Source: Streptomyces soli (lineage in GTDB: Bacteria > Actinomycetota > Actinomycetes > Streptomycetales > Streptomycetaceae). From it: 32,955 bases of DNA. Position numbers and translations under genes: made by a program. The notes beneath the pieces are model-generated. The model searched no databases, was not told the origin of the DNA, and worked only from the letters and a program-made list of their open reading frames with translations. Location: the NCBI RefSeq assembly GCF_003999195.1, contig NZ_RJVR01000273.1, forward strand, positions 1 through 32,955. The letters run 5' to 3'. This document shows positions 26,867 through 32,955 of this stretch, one piece after another (position 1 is the stretch's first letter; each line of letters starts with the position of its first letter).

Positions 26867-27520
26867 CTATGTACGACCGACCCGGGTCACCCGCCCTCCG
26901 ATCTCCACCGTCCCGTCCGCGTTCATCCGCGTCAGGATCTGCGACCCCACCCCCTGCCGAATATCCAGGCCGCGCCCCAGCTCCCCGGTCAGCACCAGCG
27001 CCGCCGCCCCCGTCGCCTCGTCCTCCGCGATCCCGTCCCCCCGCCCCGGAAACCCCCGCGCCCGCACCCGCCCCGCCTCCTCATCCGCCCATGCCCACGC
27101 ATACCTCCACCGGCCCCCCTCCGGCACCCCCAGCCCCTCCACCTCCGCCACCGACCCATACCGCTCTGTCCGCTTTCCCGTCCCCCACTCCGGCCTCGCC
27201 CGGATCCACCGCACCTCCCCCTCCTGCCACGTCCGTACGACCCCCGCCTCCACCCGCAGCGCCTCCACCCCCAGCAACCACCCCACCCCCACCAGCGGAT
27301 ACCCCGCGAACCCCAGCCTCACGGACGGCGTATAGATGTCCACCGCCCCGTCCGCCGCGTCATCCACGAACACCGTCTCACTGAACCCGAGTTCAGCCGC
27401 CAACGCCTGCCGCCCCTCCCGTGACGGCACCGCCGCCCCGTCCCGTAGGACTCCCAGCTCGTTGCCGCCGCTGCCGTCCGGCCCGATGAACACCCGCAGC
27501 ACTTCGTGAAGATCAGCCAT
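26867..27520 (-). CDS. PhzF-family (phenazine biosynthesis-like) protein, short
   Basis: A 217-residue protein, shorter than the usual 260-300. PhzF landmarks are present: GGNELGV (18-24) in place of GNPLAV, GFSETVFV with E48 at the position of the catalytic Glu, and EDEATGAAA with a downstream IRQG segment near the C-terminus. The FAGHP motif reads FAGYP (Y74), so the conserved active-site His is Tyr; this and the short length suggest altered or lost isomerase activity. ATG 27520 gives the family N-terminus after a GGATGG tract; a TTG at 27532 is less likely. Minus strand, 25 bases before the start of the carboxypeptidase, so the two may be cotranscribed. Confidence 0.8.
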   Translation of the reverse strand: MADLHEVLRVFIGPDGSGGNELGVLRDGAAVPSREGRQALAAELGFSETVFVDDAADGAVDIYTPSVRLGFAGYPLVGVGWLLGVEALRVEAGVVRTWQEGEVRWIRARPEWGTGKRTERYGSVAEVEGLGVPEGGRWRYAWAWADEEAGRVRARGFPGRGDGIAEDEATGAAALVLTGELGRGLDIRQGVGSQILTRMNADGTVEIGGRVTRVGRT

Positions 27521-27580
27521 ATCGCCATCCAACCAGCGCTCTGGACTTCTCGGGGTCGGTACTCACCGGGGGTTGGTCGA

Positions 27581-27740
27581 ATGGCCGTAGAGGACGCGAT
27601 GACGAGGCAGTGGATTCCACTCACCGAAGGGGATGGACCCGAGGCGTACCTCGTCCTGCCGGAGGGGCGTGAGCCTGCCGGGGCGGTGACCGTGGGCGGA
27701 AAGATGTTCGGGGTCACCGCGCATGTGCGGGACATCGAAG
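27581..27740 (+). pseudogene. 5' remnant of a dienelactone hydrolase-family gene
   Basis: The frame encodes MTRQWIPLTEGDGPEAYLVL from 27599 and then AGAVTVGGKMFGVTAHVRDI. This matches how dienelactone hydrolases begin, ending just where the conserved lid and nucleophile regions should start. After about 27740 the sequence becomes unrelated. There is no catalytic Cys/Ser, Asp or His. It looks like a gene truncated by deletion, leaving about 50 codons. The open frame continues to 27886 with no family resemblance. Confidence 0.55.
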
Positions 27741-27883
27741 TACCTCCTTCCCCAGTGTGGGGGCCCGTCAGACCAGCCACGAGCGACACCGGCGACCATA
27801 CTGAGCTGGGGTTTCGTACGCATTCGAAGAAAGGTTCATCCGATCGGATTTCCTCCGAACGGGTGAGTGTCGGTGCCGCCCCC

Positions 27884-27889
27884 TAGGCT
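27884..27889 (+). promoter_or_regulatory. -10 candidate for a leaderless helical-repeat gene
   Basis: TAGGCT lies 8 bases before the ATG at 27898, placing the predicted transcription start at or next to the start codon. No Shine-Dalgarno sequence is present. Confidence 0.4.
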
Positions 27890-27897
27890 CCGCGGCC

Positions 27898-28881
27898 ATG
27901 TACGACGTATCGCCTTGGGAAGACGAGGCCAGGATCGCCGCGATCGGCAGGCTCGCCGACGAGGGCGATGTCGGGCGGCTGGTCGACGTGCTGATGCTGA
28001 GGGCGCAGGACTGGCATGAGGGCTATGGGGTTGCGTCGCGGCTGCGGGCCATGCCGGAGGAGCCGCGCCGGGCGTTGGCGGATCGGTTGGTCGGCCACCA
28101 CAACTCGCCGGGTGGTGGGCCGGATCAGCGTGAACGAGCCGTGGTGCTCCTCGCCCTGGTGGCGGACGGGTTCGTGGAGGAGGCCTGGTGCGACTACTGG
28201 GTCCGGATGTTGGAGGACCGGGCCAGGCACTGGTATTCGACGGGGACCAGCGACGAAGTGCCCGCCGTGGCGGAGGCCGTGCTCAATGCCGGGCGCGGAC
28301 TGTCCTGGGAGGTGGTGGGGCTGTTGCGCAGATCGGCGGGGCAGGGGCTCGGTTGGGCCGGACTGCTGCTGGACCGGTTGGCGGAGCCGCTGTTGAACCC
28401 GGGTGAGCCCTGGGCGGACCGTATTCTCGCCGAGCTGCCCGTGCTGGGGGAGCGCTGGCGGGACCTGGTCGCGTATCTGGTGGCCCCCAAGGCGGGGCGA
28501 CCGACGCGGCGGTGGGAGCGGGAGGCCGCGGGGCGCATCGACGGAATCGGCGCTGAGGCGGTCCGCCGCAGGGTCACGCCGTGGCTGGCGACGGCCGCGC
28601 AGGGCGGTGGGCAGTGCGATGGCGGGTACGACTCGTACAACGTCCACGTCATAATCGGCCTCGCCTGGCTGATGCCCCTGCTCCCGCCCCACGCGGAGAC
28701 GGCCCGGGTGCTGGGCGCGCTGGTGGAGCATGCACCGGTCAAGGCCGGCGTGGCCGGCGCCGGAGTGCATGCGCTGGCCCGGCTGGAGGGGGGTGCGGGG
28801 CGAGTGGAGCTGGCCCGGCTGGCCGGGTGCGTGGACCACAAGGTGACGCTGAAGCAGGTCCGCCGCGCGCTGGAGGTGTGA
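27898..28881 (+). CDS. Hypothetical all-helical (HEAT/ARM-like) protein
   Basis: A 327-residue soluble protein. It consists almost wholly of predicted helices with repeated Leu/Ala/Val patterns, such as IAAIGRLADEGDVGRLVDVL near the start and AGVHALARLEGGAGRVELAR near the end. This is the pattern of HEAT-like repeat proteins, which usually act as protein-binding scaffolds. The middle has Trp-rich segments (WCDYWVRMLEDRARHW). No catalytic motif or membrane segment is seen. ATG 27898 has no ribosome binding site and is probably leaderless. It ends three bases before a strong bidirectional hairpin that separates it from sdhB. Confidence 0.8.
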   Translation: MYDVSPWEDEARIAAIGRLADEGDVGRLVDVLMLRAQDWHEGYGVASRLRAMPEEPRRALADRLVGHHNSPGGGPDQRERAVVLLALVADGFVEEAWCDYWVRMLEDRARHWYSTGTSDEVPAVAEAVLNAGRGLSWEVVGLLRRSAGQGLGWAGLLLDRLAEPLLNPGEPWADRILAELPVLGERWRDLVAYLVAPKAGRPTRRWEREAAGRIDGIGAEAVRRRVTPWLATAAQGGGQCDGGYDSYNVHVIIGLAWLMPLLPPHAETARVLGALVEHAPVKAGVAGAGVHALARLEGGAGRVELARLAGCVDHKVTLKQVRRALEV

Positions 28882-28883
28882 CG

Positions 28884-28925
28884 GACGAGGGCCCCGCCTC
28901 CCGTTGCCGGGAGGCGGGGCCCTCG
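28884..28925. terminator. Bidirectional terminator between helical-repeat gene and sdhB
   Basis: A perfect 19-bp stem (ACGAGGGCCCCGCCTCCCG, 28884-28902, with its complement 28907-28925) closes a TTGC loop. It lies directly after the stop of the plus-strand gene and about 135 bases beyond the sdhB stop on the minus strand, so it can serve both. Confidence 0.88.
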
Positions 28926-28988
28926 TGGGTCCGACGGCATCAGCCACCACAGCCGGACAGAGTCCGGCGCAGCGCCTCGAAGCCTGAG

Positions 28989-29028
28989 TGGGGGTCCCCC
29001 CGGCCGAAGGCTGGGGGAGAGCCCCCTG
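28989..29028. repeat. Solo copy of the GGCCGAAGGCTGGGGGAG module
   Basis: GTGGGGGTCC followed by CCCCGGCCGAAGGCTGGGGG and AGAGCCCCC matches the right part of MITE-like element 2 (about 14325-14356). It lies between the terminator and the sdhB stop and shows that the module also occurs alone. Confidence 0.6.
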
Positions 29029-29059
29029 GGGCCGAGCAGTGCGAGAGGCGCGTCAGAAA

Positions 29060-29833
29060 TCAGAAGCGGCGCGTGATGAGGGCGCGCTTGACTTCCTGGA
29101 TGGCCTTGGTGACCTCGATGCCGCGCGGGCAGGCGTCCGTGCAGTTGAAGGTCGTACGGCAGCGCCAGACGCCGTCCTTGTCGTTGAGGATCTCCAGCCG
29201 CTGCTCGCCGCCCTCGTCGCGGGAGTCGAAGATGAAGCGGTGGGCGTTGACGATCGCCGCCGGGCCGAAATACTGGCCGTCGTTCCAGAACACCGGGCAC
29301 GAGGAGGTGCAGGCGGCGCAGAGGATGCACTTGGTGGTGTCGTCGAAGCGCTCGCGGTCCTCGGGGGACTGGAGGCGCTCGCGGGTGGGTTCGTTGCCCT
29401 TGGTGATGAGGAAGGGCATGACGTCGCGGTAGGCCTGGAAGAAGGGGTCCATGTCGACCACGAGGTCCTTGAGCACGGTCAGGCCCTTGATGGGCTCGAC
29501 GGTGATGGGCTTCTCGGGGTTGATGTCCTTGATCAGGGTCTTGCACGCGAGGCGGTTGCGGCCGTTGATGCGCATGGCGTCGGAGCCGCAGATGCCATGG
29601 GCGCAGGAGCGACGGAAGGTCAGGGTGCCGTCGATCTCCCACTTGACCTTGTGGAGGGCGTCGAGGACACGCTCCTTGGGATCGATGTCGAGCTGGTAGT
29701 CGATCCAGTTCGCCTCGTCCGAGACCTCGGAGTTGAAGCGGCGGATCCGCAGCGTGACGGTGATCAGGTGGGAGGCGCCGGACTCGGCGGCGTCCAGTGC
29801 GTCGCTGTGCTTCTCAAGCGTCGGGGTGCTCAT
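29060..29833 (-). CDS. sdhB: Succinate dehydrogenase iron-sulfur subunit
   Basis: The 257-residue iron-sulfur protein of complex II carries electrons from SdhA to the membrane anchor. The N-terminal 2Fe-2S domain has RSCAHGICGSDAMRINGRN and a following LACKT. The C-terminal domain has CILCAACTSSCPVFW and CTDACPRGIEV for the 4Fe-4S and 3Fe-4S clusters. It is the last gene of sdhCDAB. Its ATG overlaps the sdhA stop by one base (TGATG, 29835-29831), giving tight coupling. Confidence 0.97.
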   Translation of the reverse strand: MSTPTLEKHSDALDAAESGASHLITVTLRIRRFNSEVSDEANWIDYQLDIDPKERVLDALHKVKWEIDGTLTFRRSCAHGICGSDAMRINGRNRLACKTLIKDINPEKPITVEPIKGLTVLKDLVVDMDPFFQAYRDVMPFLITKGNEPTRERLQSPEDRERFDDTTKCILCAACTSSCPVFWNDGQYFGPAAIVNAHRFIFDSRDEGGEQRLEILNDKDGVWRCRTTFNCTDACPRGIEVTKAIQEVKRALITRRF

Positions 29834-31587
29834 CAGTACTTACGCTCCATCGGCTGGTAGCGGGTCTGCACGACCGGCTTGTAGTCGAGTCGGATCGACT
29901 CGGTGCCGTCGGCTCCCACCTCGCGGTACGCCATGGTGTGCCGCATGAAGTTGATGTCGTCGCGGTTCGGGTAGTCCTCGCGGTAGTGACCGCCGCGGGA
30001 CTCCTTGCGCGCCAGGGCGGAGATGGCCATGACCTCGGCAAGGTCGAGCAGGTTGCCCAGCTCGATGGCTTCGAGGAGGTCGGTGTTGAACCGCTTGCCC
30101 TTGTCCTGCACGGAGACGTTCTTGTAGCGCTCGCGCAGGTGGGCGATCTCCTCGACCGCTTCCTTGATGGTCTGCTCGGTGCGGAAGACCATCACGTTCT
30201 TGTCCATGCACTCCTGCAGCGCGTTGCGGATCTCGGAGACCCGCTCCTTGCCGGTGGAGTTGCGCAGACCCTCGACCTGCGCCACGACGACCGAGGCCGG
30301 GTCCTCCGGGAGCTGGACGTAGTCCGTCGTGGCGGAGTACTCGGCGGCGGCGATGCCGGCGCGACGCCCGAAGACGTTGATGTCGAGCAGCGAGTTGGTG
30401 CCGAGGCGGTTGGCGCCGTGCACGGACACGCACGCGACCTCGCCGGCGGCGTACAGGCCGGGGACGACGGTGGTGTTGTCGGACAGGACCTCACCCTCGA
30501 CGTTGGTCGGGATGCCGCCCATGGCGTAGTGCGCGGTCGGCTGGATCGGGATCGGGTCCGTGTAGGGCTCGATGCCGAGGTACGTACGCGCGAACTCGGT
30601 GATGTCCGGGAGCTTGGCGTCGAGCTGCTCCGGCGGGAGGTGGGTGAGGTCGAGGTAGACGTGGTCGCCCTCGGGACCGCAGCCACGGCCCTCGCGGATC
30701 TCGGTGTAGATGGCGCGCGAGACGACGTCACGCGACGCGAGGTCCTTCATGACGGGCGCGTACTTCTCCATGAAGCGCTCGCCGTCCTTGTTGCGGAGGA
30801 TGCCGCCCTCACCGCGGGCGCCCTCCGTCAGCAGGATGCCCATGCGCCAGATGCCCGTCGGGTGGAACTGGAAGAACTCCATGTCCTCCAGCGGCAGCCC
30901 GCGCCGGTACGCGACCGCCTGGCCGTCACCGGTCAGGGTGTGCGCGTTGGAGGTCACCTTGAAGAACTTGCCGGTGCCGCCGGAGGCGAAGATGACGGCC
31001 TTGGCCTGGAAGACGTGGATCTCGCCGGTGGCCAGTTCGTAGGCGACGACGCCGGCGGTCTTCTGGACCCCGTCGACCTCGGCCAGCAGCAGGTCAAGGA
31101 CGTAGAACTCGTTGAAGAACTCCACGCCCTCCTTGACGCAGTTCTGGTACAGCGTCTGGAGGATCATGTGGCCGGTGCGGTCCGAGGCGTAGCACGAGCG
31201 GCGCACGGCGGCCTCGCCGTGGTTGCGGGTGTGCCCGCCGAAGCGGCGCTGGTCGATGGTGCCCTGCGGCGTCCGGTTGAACGGCAGGCCCATCTTCTCC
31301 AGGTCGAGGACCGCGTCGATGGCCTCCTTCGCGAGGATCTCGGCGGCGTCCTGGTCGACCAGGTAGTCACCGCCCTTGATCGTGTCGAAGGTGTGCCACT
31401 CCCAGTTGTCCTCCTCGACGTTCGCGAGGGCGGCGGCCATGCCGCCCTGGGCGGCGCCGGTGTGGGAGCGCGTGGGGTAGAGCTTCGTCAGCACGGCGGT
31501 GCGGCTGCGCTTGGTCGACTCGATGGCCGCGCGCATGCCGGCGCCGCCGGCGCCGACGATGACGGTGTCGTACTTGTGGATCTGCAT
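29833..31587 (-). CDS. sdhA: Succinate dehydrogenase flavoprotein subunit
   Basis: The 584-residue catalytic subunit oxidises succinate to fumarate with covalently bound FAD. The dinucleotide motif [15 protein letters not shown] is at 7-21. The flavinylation His is H42 in [21 protein letters not shown] and the [13 protein letters not shown] segment hold substrate-binding His residues. The C-terminus RYQPMERKY matches SdhA of actinobacteria. The frame extends upstream, but ATG 31587 gives the exact family N-terminus [12 protein letters not shown] with GGAAG upstream. It lies 29 bases after the sdhD stop, inside the operon. Confidence 0.97.
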   Translation of the reverse strand: MQIHKYDTVIVGAGGAGMRAAIESTKRSRTAVLTKLYPTRSHTGAAQGGMAAALANVEEDNWEWHTFDTIKGGDYLVDQDAAEILAKEAIDAVLDLEKMGLPFNRTPQGTIDQRRFGGHTRNHGEAAVRRSCYASDRTGHMILQTLYQNCVKEGVEFFNEFYVLDLLLAEVDGVQKTAGVVAYELATGEIHVFQAKAVIFASGGTGKFFKVTSNAHTLTGDGQAVAYRRGLPLEDMEFFQFHPTGIWRMGILLTEGARGEGGILRNKDGERFMEKYAPVMKDLASRDVVSRAIYTEIREGRGCGPEGDHVYLDLTHLPPEQLDAKLPDITEFARTYLGIEPYTDPIPIQPTAHYAMGGIPTNVEGEVLSDNTTVVPGLYAAGEVACVSVHGANRLGTNSLLDINVFGRRAGIAAAEYSATTDYVQLPEDPASVVVAQVEGLRNSTGKERVSEIRNALQECMDKNVMVFRTEQTIKEAVEEIAHLRERYKNVSVQDKGKRFNTDLLEAIELGNLLDLAEVMAISALARKESRGGHYREDYPNRDDINFMRHTMAYREVGADGTESIRLDYKPVVQTRYQPMERKY

Positions 31588-31616
31588 GAGGGTCGCTTCC
31601 CTGTCCCAGCCCTGGC

Positions 31617-32087
31617 TTAGCGGATGTTCGGGTCGAAGGTGAAGATCACCAACGTGCCGAGCAGGATGGTGAACGCTGTCGCCGTGAACAGCAGCGTCTT
31701 GAGCCAGAACCGGGTGTTCGCCCGCTCGGCGTAGTCGTTGATCACGGTACGCAGGCCGTTGCCGCCGTGCAGCATGGCGAGCCACAGCATGATCAGGTCC
31801 CAGCCCTGCCAGAACGGCGAGGCCCAGCGGCCCGCCACGAAGGCGAAGCCGACCTTGGTCACGCCGCCGTCCAGCACGAGCTGGATCAGCAGGTGGCCCA
31901 GGACCAGCACGACGAGCACGATGCCGGACAGGCGCATGAACAGCCAGCCGTACAGCTCGAAGTTGGTCCGGGTGACGCGCGGGGTGCGCTTGGTGCGGGC
32001 ACGCGGCGGCTCGATGACCGGAGCCGGGTTGTCAGGGCTGAAGGCGGCGCTCGACGCGCTCAGCTCCACGGAGTCGGTCGAAGACAT
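31617..32087 (-). CDS. sdhD: Succinate dehydrogenase membrane anchor subunit
   Basis: A 156-residue protein. A Ser/Pro-rich, basic N-terminal 40 residues precede three transmembrane helices (about 48-70, 90-110, 125-150). The second has [17 protein letters not shown], the haem/quinone-region motif of SdhD anchors. It forms the membrane part of complex II with SdhC. It starts four bases after the sdhC stop; the order C-D-A-B is the usual one. Confidence 0.94.
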   Translation of the reverse strand: MSSTDSVELSASSAAFSPDNPAPVIEPPRARTKRTPRVTRTNFELYGWLFMRLSGIVLVVLVLGHLLIQLVLDGGVTKVGFAFVAGRWASPFWQGWDLIMLWLAMLHGGNGLRTVINDYAERANTRFWLKTLLFTATAFTILLGTLVIFTFDPNIR

Positions 32088-32091
32088 GTGC

Positions 32092-32472
32092 TCAGCTCCC
32101 GAACAGGACTCGTGCGGCGTGGCCGAGGACGGGGTAGATCGCGCCGAGCATCAGCACGATCCAGACTCCCATCACGGTCCACAGCATCTGCTTCTGGTAC
32201 TTCGGGCCCTTGGACCAGAAGTCGACAGCGATGACGCGCAGGCCGTTCAGGGCGTGGAACAGGATGGCCGCGACCAGTCCGTACTCCAGCAGGCTGACGA
32301 TCGGCTGCTTGTAGGTGGCGACCACCTTGTCGTAATCCTCGGGGGAGACACGGACGAGTGCGGTGTCGAGGACGTGGACGAACAGGAAGAAGAAGATGAG
32401 GACACCGGTGACTCGATGAGCCACCCATGACCACATGCCTTCCCGGCCGCGGTAAAGCGTTCCAGCCGGCAC
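32092..32472 (-). CDS. sdhC: Succinate dehydrogenase cytochrome b556 subunit
   Basis: A 126-residue protein with three transmembrane helices. MWSWVAHRVTGVLIFFFLFVHV is the SdhC signature (the full motif spans residues 13 to 34), and LFHALNGLRVIAVDF carries the probable haem-ligand His. It is the first gene of sdhCDAB. GTG 32472 is preceded by GGAGGG with an 8-base T/C-rich spacer. The operon promoter must lie in 32473-32652; TAGGAT at 32564-32559 is a -10 candidate with no clear -35. Confidence 0.94.
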   Translation of the reverse strand: MPAGTLYRGREGMWSWVAHRVTGVLIFFFLFVHVLDTALVRVSPEDYDKVVATYKQPIVSLLEYGLVAAILFHALNGLRVIAVDFWSKGPKYQKQMLWTVMGVWIVLMLGAIYPVLGHAARVLFGS

Positions 32473-32520
32473 GGAAAAAACCCTCCGGGAGCGGGGTGGG
32501 GGCCTGCCGGCTTCGGTGTC

Positions 32521-32652
32521 GGTCGCGACCCGGCCGGGTACGGTCCACCGGCCCTGACCATCCTAGCGACGGCTTGTCGGGTCCGTCCCGCTGGGTCCGT
32601 CAGGTGTGATCGATCCCGCACGGTTGGGTGCACGTATCAGGGAACCTGATGC
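32521..32652. promoter_or_regulatory. sdhCDAB upstream region with two palindromes
   Basis: GGTCGCGACC (32521-32530) is a perfect palindrome about 50 bases before sdhC. ATCAGG-GAA-CCTGAT (32636-32650) is a perfect inverted repeat next to the stop of the neighbouring gene and may be its terminator. TAGGAT on the minus strand (32564-32559) is the best -10. No Rex-type TTGTGAA site was seen. Confidence 0.4.
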
Positions 32653-32955
32653 CTACGTCCGGCTCGGGGCATGGGCTCCGGCCACCAGGCGGGTGAGCCG
32701 GCCCCGGGTGACGCGGCGCAGCTGGTCGGCCGCCGTGGCGAGCTCCTCGTCGGGCTCGTGGAGGAGCCGGGCGCGGATGCCGGCCAGGAGGTGGTCCAGC
32801 AGCTCGTCGGGGTGGACGCCGTCCAGGGCCATCACGAAGACATGGCCAAAGCGTGCCTCGTACGCGGCGTGGGCGGCCCGCAGCGCGGTGAGCGCCGCGA
32901 GCCCGCCCCGGGGCGGCAGCGGGGCGGTGGCGGCGGCCTCGGCGGCCAGCGCCTC
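32653..32955 (-). CDS. Probable OHCU decarboxylase, C-terminal part (partial, runs off right edge)
   Basis: The frame is open from base 32955 to the stop at 32653, giving the last 100 residues. YEARFGHVFVMALDG, then LLAGIRARLLHEPDEELATA and ADQLRRVTRGRL, match the C-terminal helices of 2-oxo-4-hydroxy-4-carboxy-5-ureidoimidazoline decarboxylase. That enzyme performs the last step of urate conversion to (S)-allantoin. The catalytic His lies in the missing N-terminal part. Other purine catabolism genes would be expected beyond the right edge. A GTG at 32835 is an internal codon, not a start. Confidence 0.75.
   Translation of the reverse strand, partial: EALAAEAAATAPLPPRGGLAALTALRAAHAAYEARFGHVFVMALDGVHPDELLDHLLAGIRARLLHEPDEELATAADQLRRVTRGRLTRLVAGAHAPSRT

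Noticed and set aside
26291..27424. Plus-strand 377-residue frame opposite carboxypeptidase copy 2 and PhzF
   Set aside because: Pro/Arg/His-rich antisense frame with no domain.
29797..31620. 607-residue plus-strand frame opposite sdhA
   Set aside because: Antisense artefact with Leu/Val/Arg/Asp bias; sdhA is unambiguous.
32521..32652. Rex or CRP operator upstream of sdhC
   Set aside because: TGTGATCGATC at about 32605 is only a half match to TGTGA-N6-TCACA, and no TTGTGAA-type Rex site is present.

Overview
The window looks like a chromosomal core segment of a Streptomyces species or close actinomycete. The DNA is very GC-rich with strong G/C bias at third codon positions. GTG starts are common, genes are often coupled by ATGA or GTGA overlaps, and secreted proteins have Ala/Pro/Ser-rich tails. 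The families present (XRE-DUF2690, MocR, MMPL, DUF4234, YihY, sdhCDAB) are typical of the genus. There are no rRNA genes, tRNA genes, CRISPR arrays, prophage or intact transposons.

Layout, left to right. (1) 1-2635: tail of an unknown protein, a membrane-anchored XRE/DUF2690 protein, and malate dehydrogenase (mdh). (2) 2759-5909: a tightly coupled three-gene operon of unknown function. It encodes a four-helix membrane protein, a small soluble protein and a single-pass protein with an extracytoplasmic domain. The first two share a Gly-rich motif, at the C-terminus of one and twice in the N-terminal half of the next. This is the best candidate here for an undescribed system. (3) 5920-7840: a MocR regulator divergent from an AhpD-like CxxC protein. 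(4) 7834-9106: a 191-bp imperfect tandem duplication and a DMT-type membrane protein. (5) 9107-13863: rocD; glyA preceded by a ZTP (pfl) riboswitch; trpS; a 2H phosphoesterase. (6) 13863-14429: two adjacent MITE-like elements with terminal inverted repeats. (7) 14463-18499: YihY-family protein, a TetR-like gene relic, a D-Ala-D-Ala carboxypeptidase, and a coupled small membrane protein plus metallophosphoesterase. (8) 18591-20414: a membrane protein-DCC protein-TetR operon whose promoter is bracketed by two identical-consensus 14-bp palindromes. (9) 20438-24996: an MMPL transporter divergent from a two-component system. (10) 25224-28881: DUF4234 protein, a second carboxypeptidase paralogue, a PhzF-like protein, a dienelactone hydrolase relic, and a helical-repeat protein. 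(11) 29060-32472: sdhCDAB on the minus strand. (12) 32653 to the right edge: the C-terminal part of a probable OHCU decarboxylase.

How the genes work together: mdh and sdhCDAB are TCA-cycle enzymes. glyA supplies one-carbon units and is probably induced when ZTP signals low 10-formyl-THF. rocD links ornithine to glutamate semialdehyde. trpS charges tRNA. The two carboxypeptidases trim peptidoglycan stem peptides. The MocR-AhpD, TetR-DCC and two-component-MMPL groups are regulator-plus-target modules, each with recognisable palindromes or direct repeats in its control region.

The functional calls rest on motifs read by eye. No database search, structure prediction or RNA folding was run.
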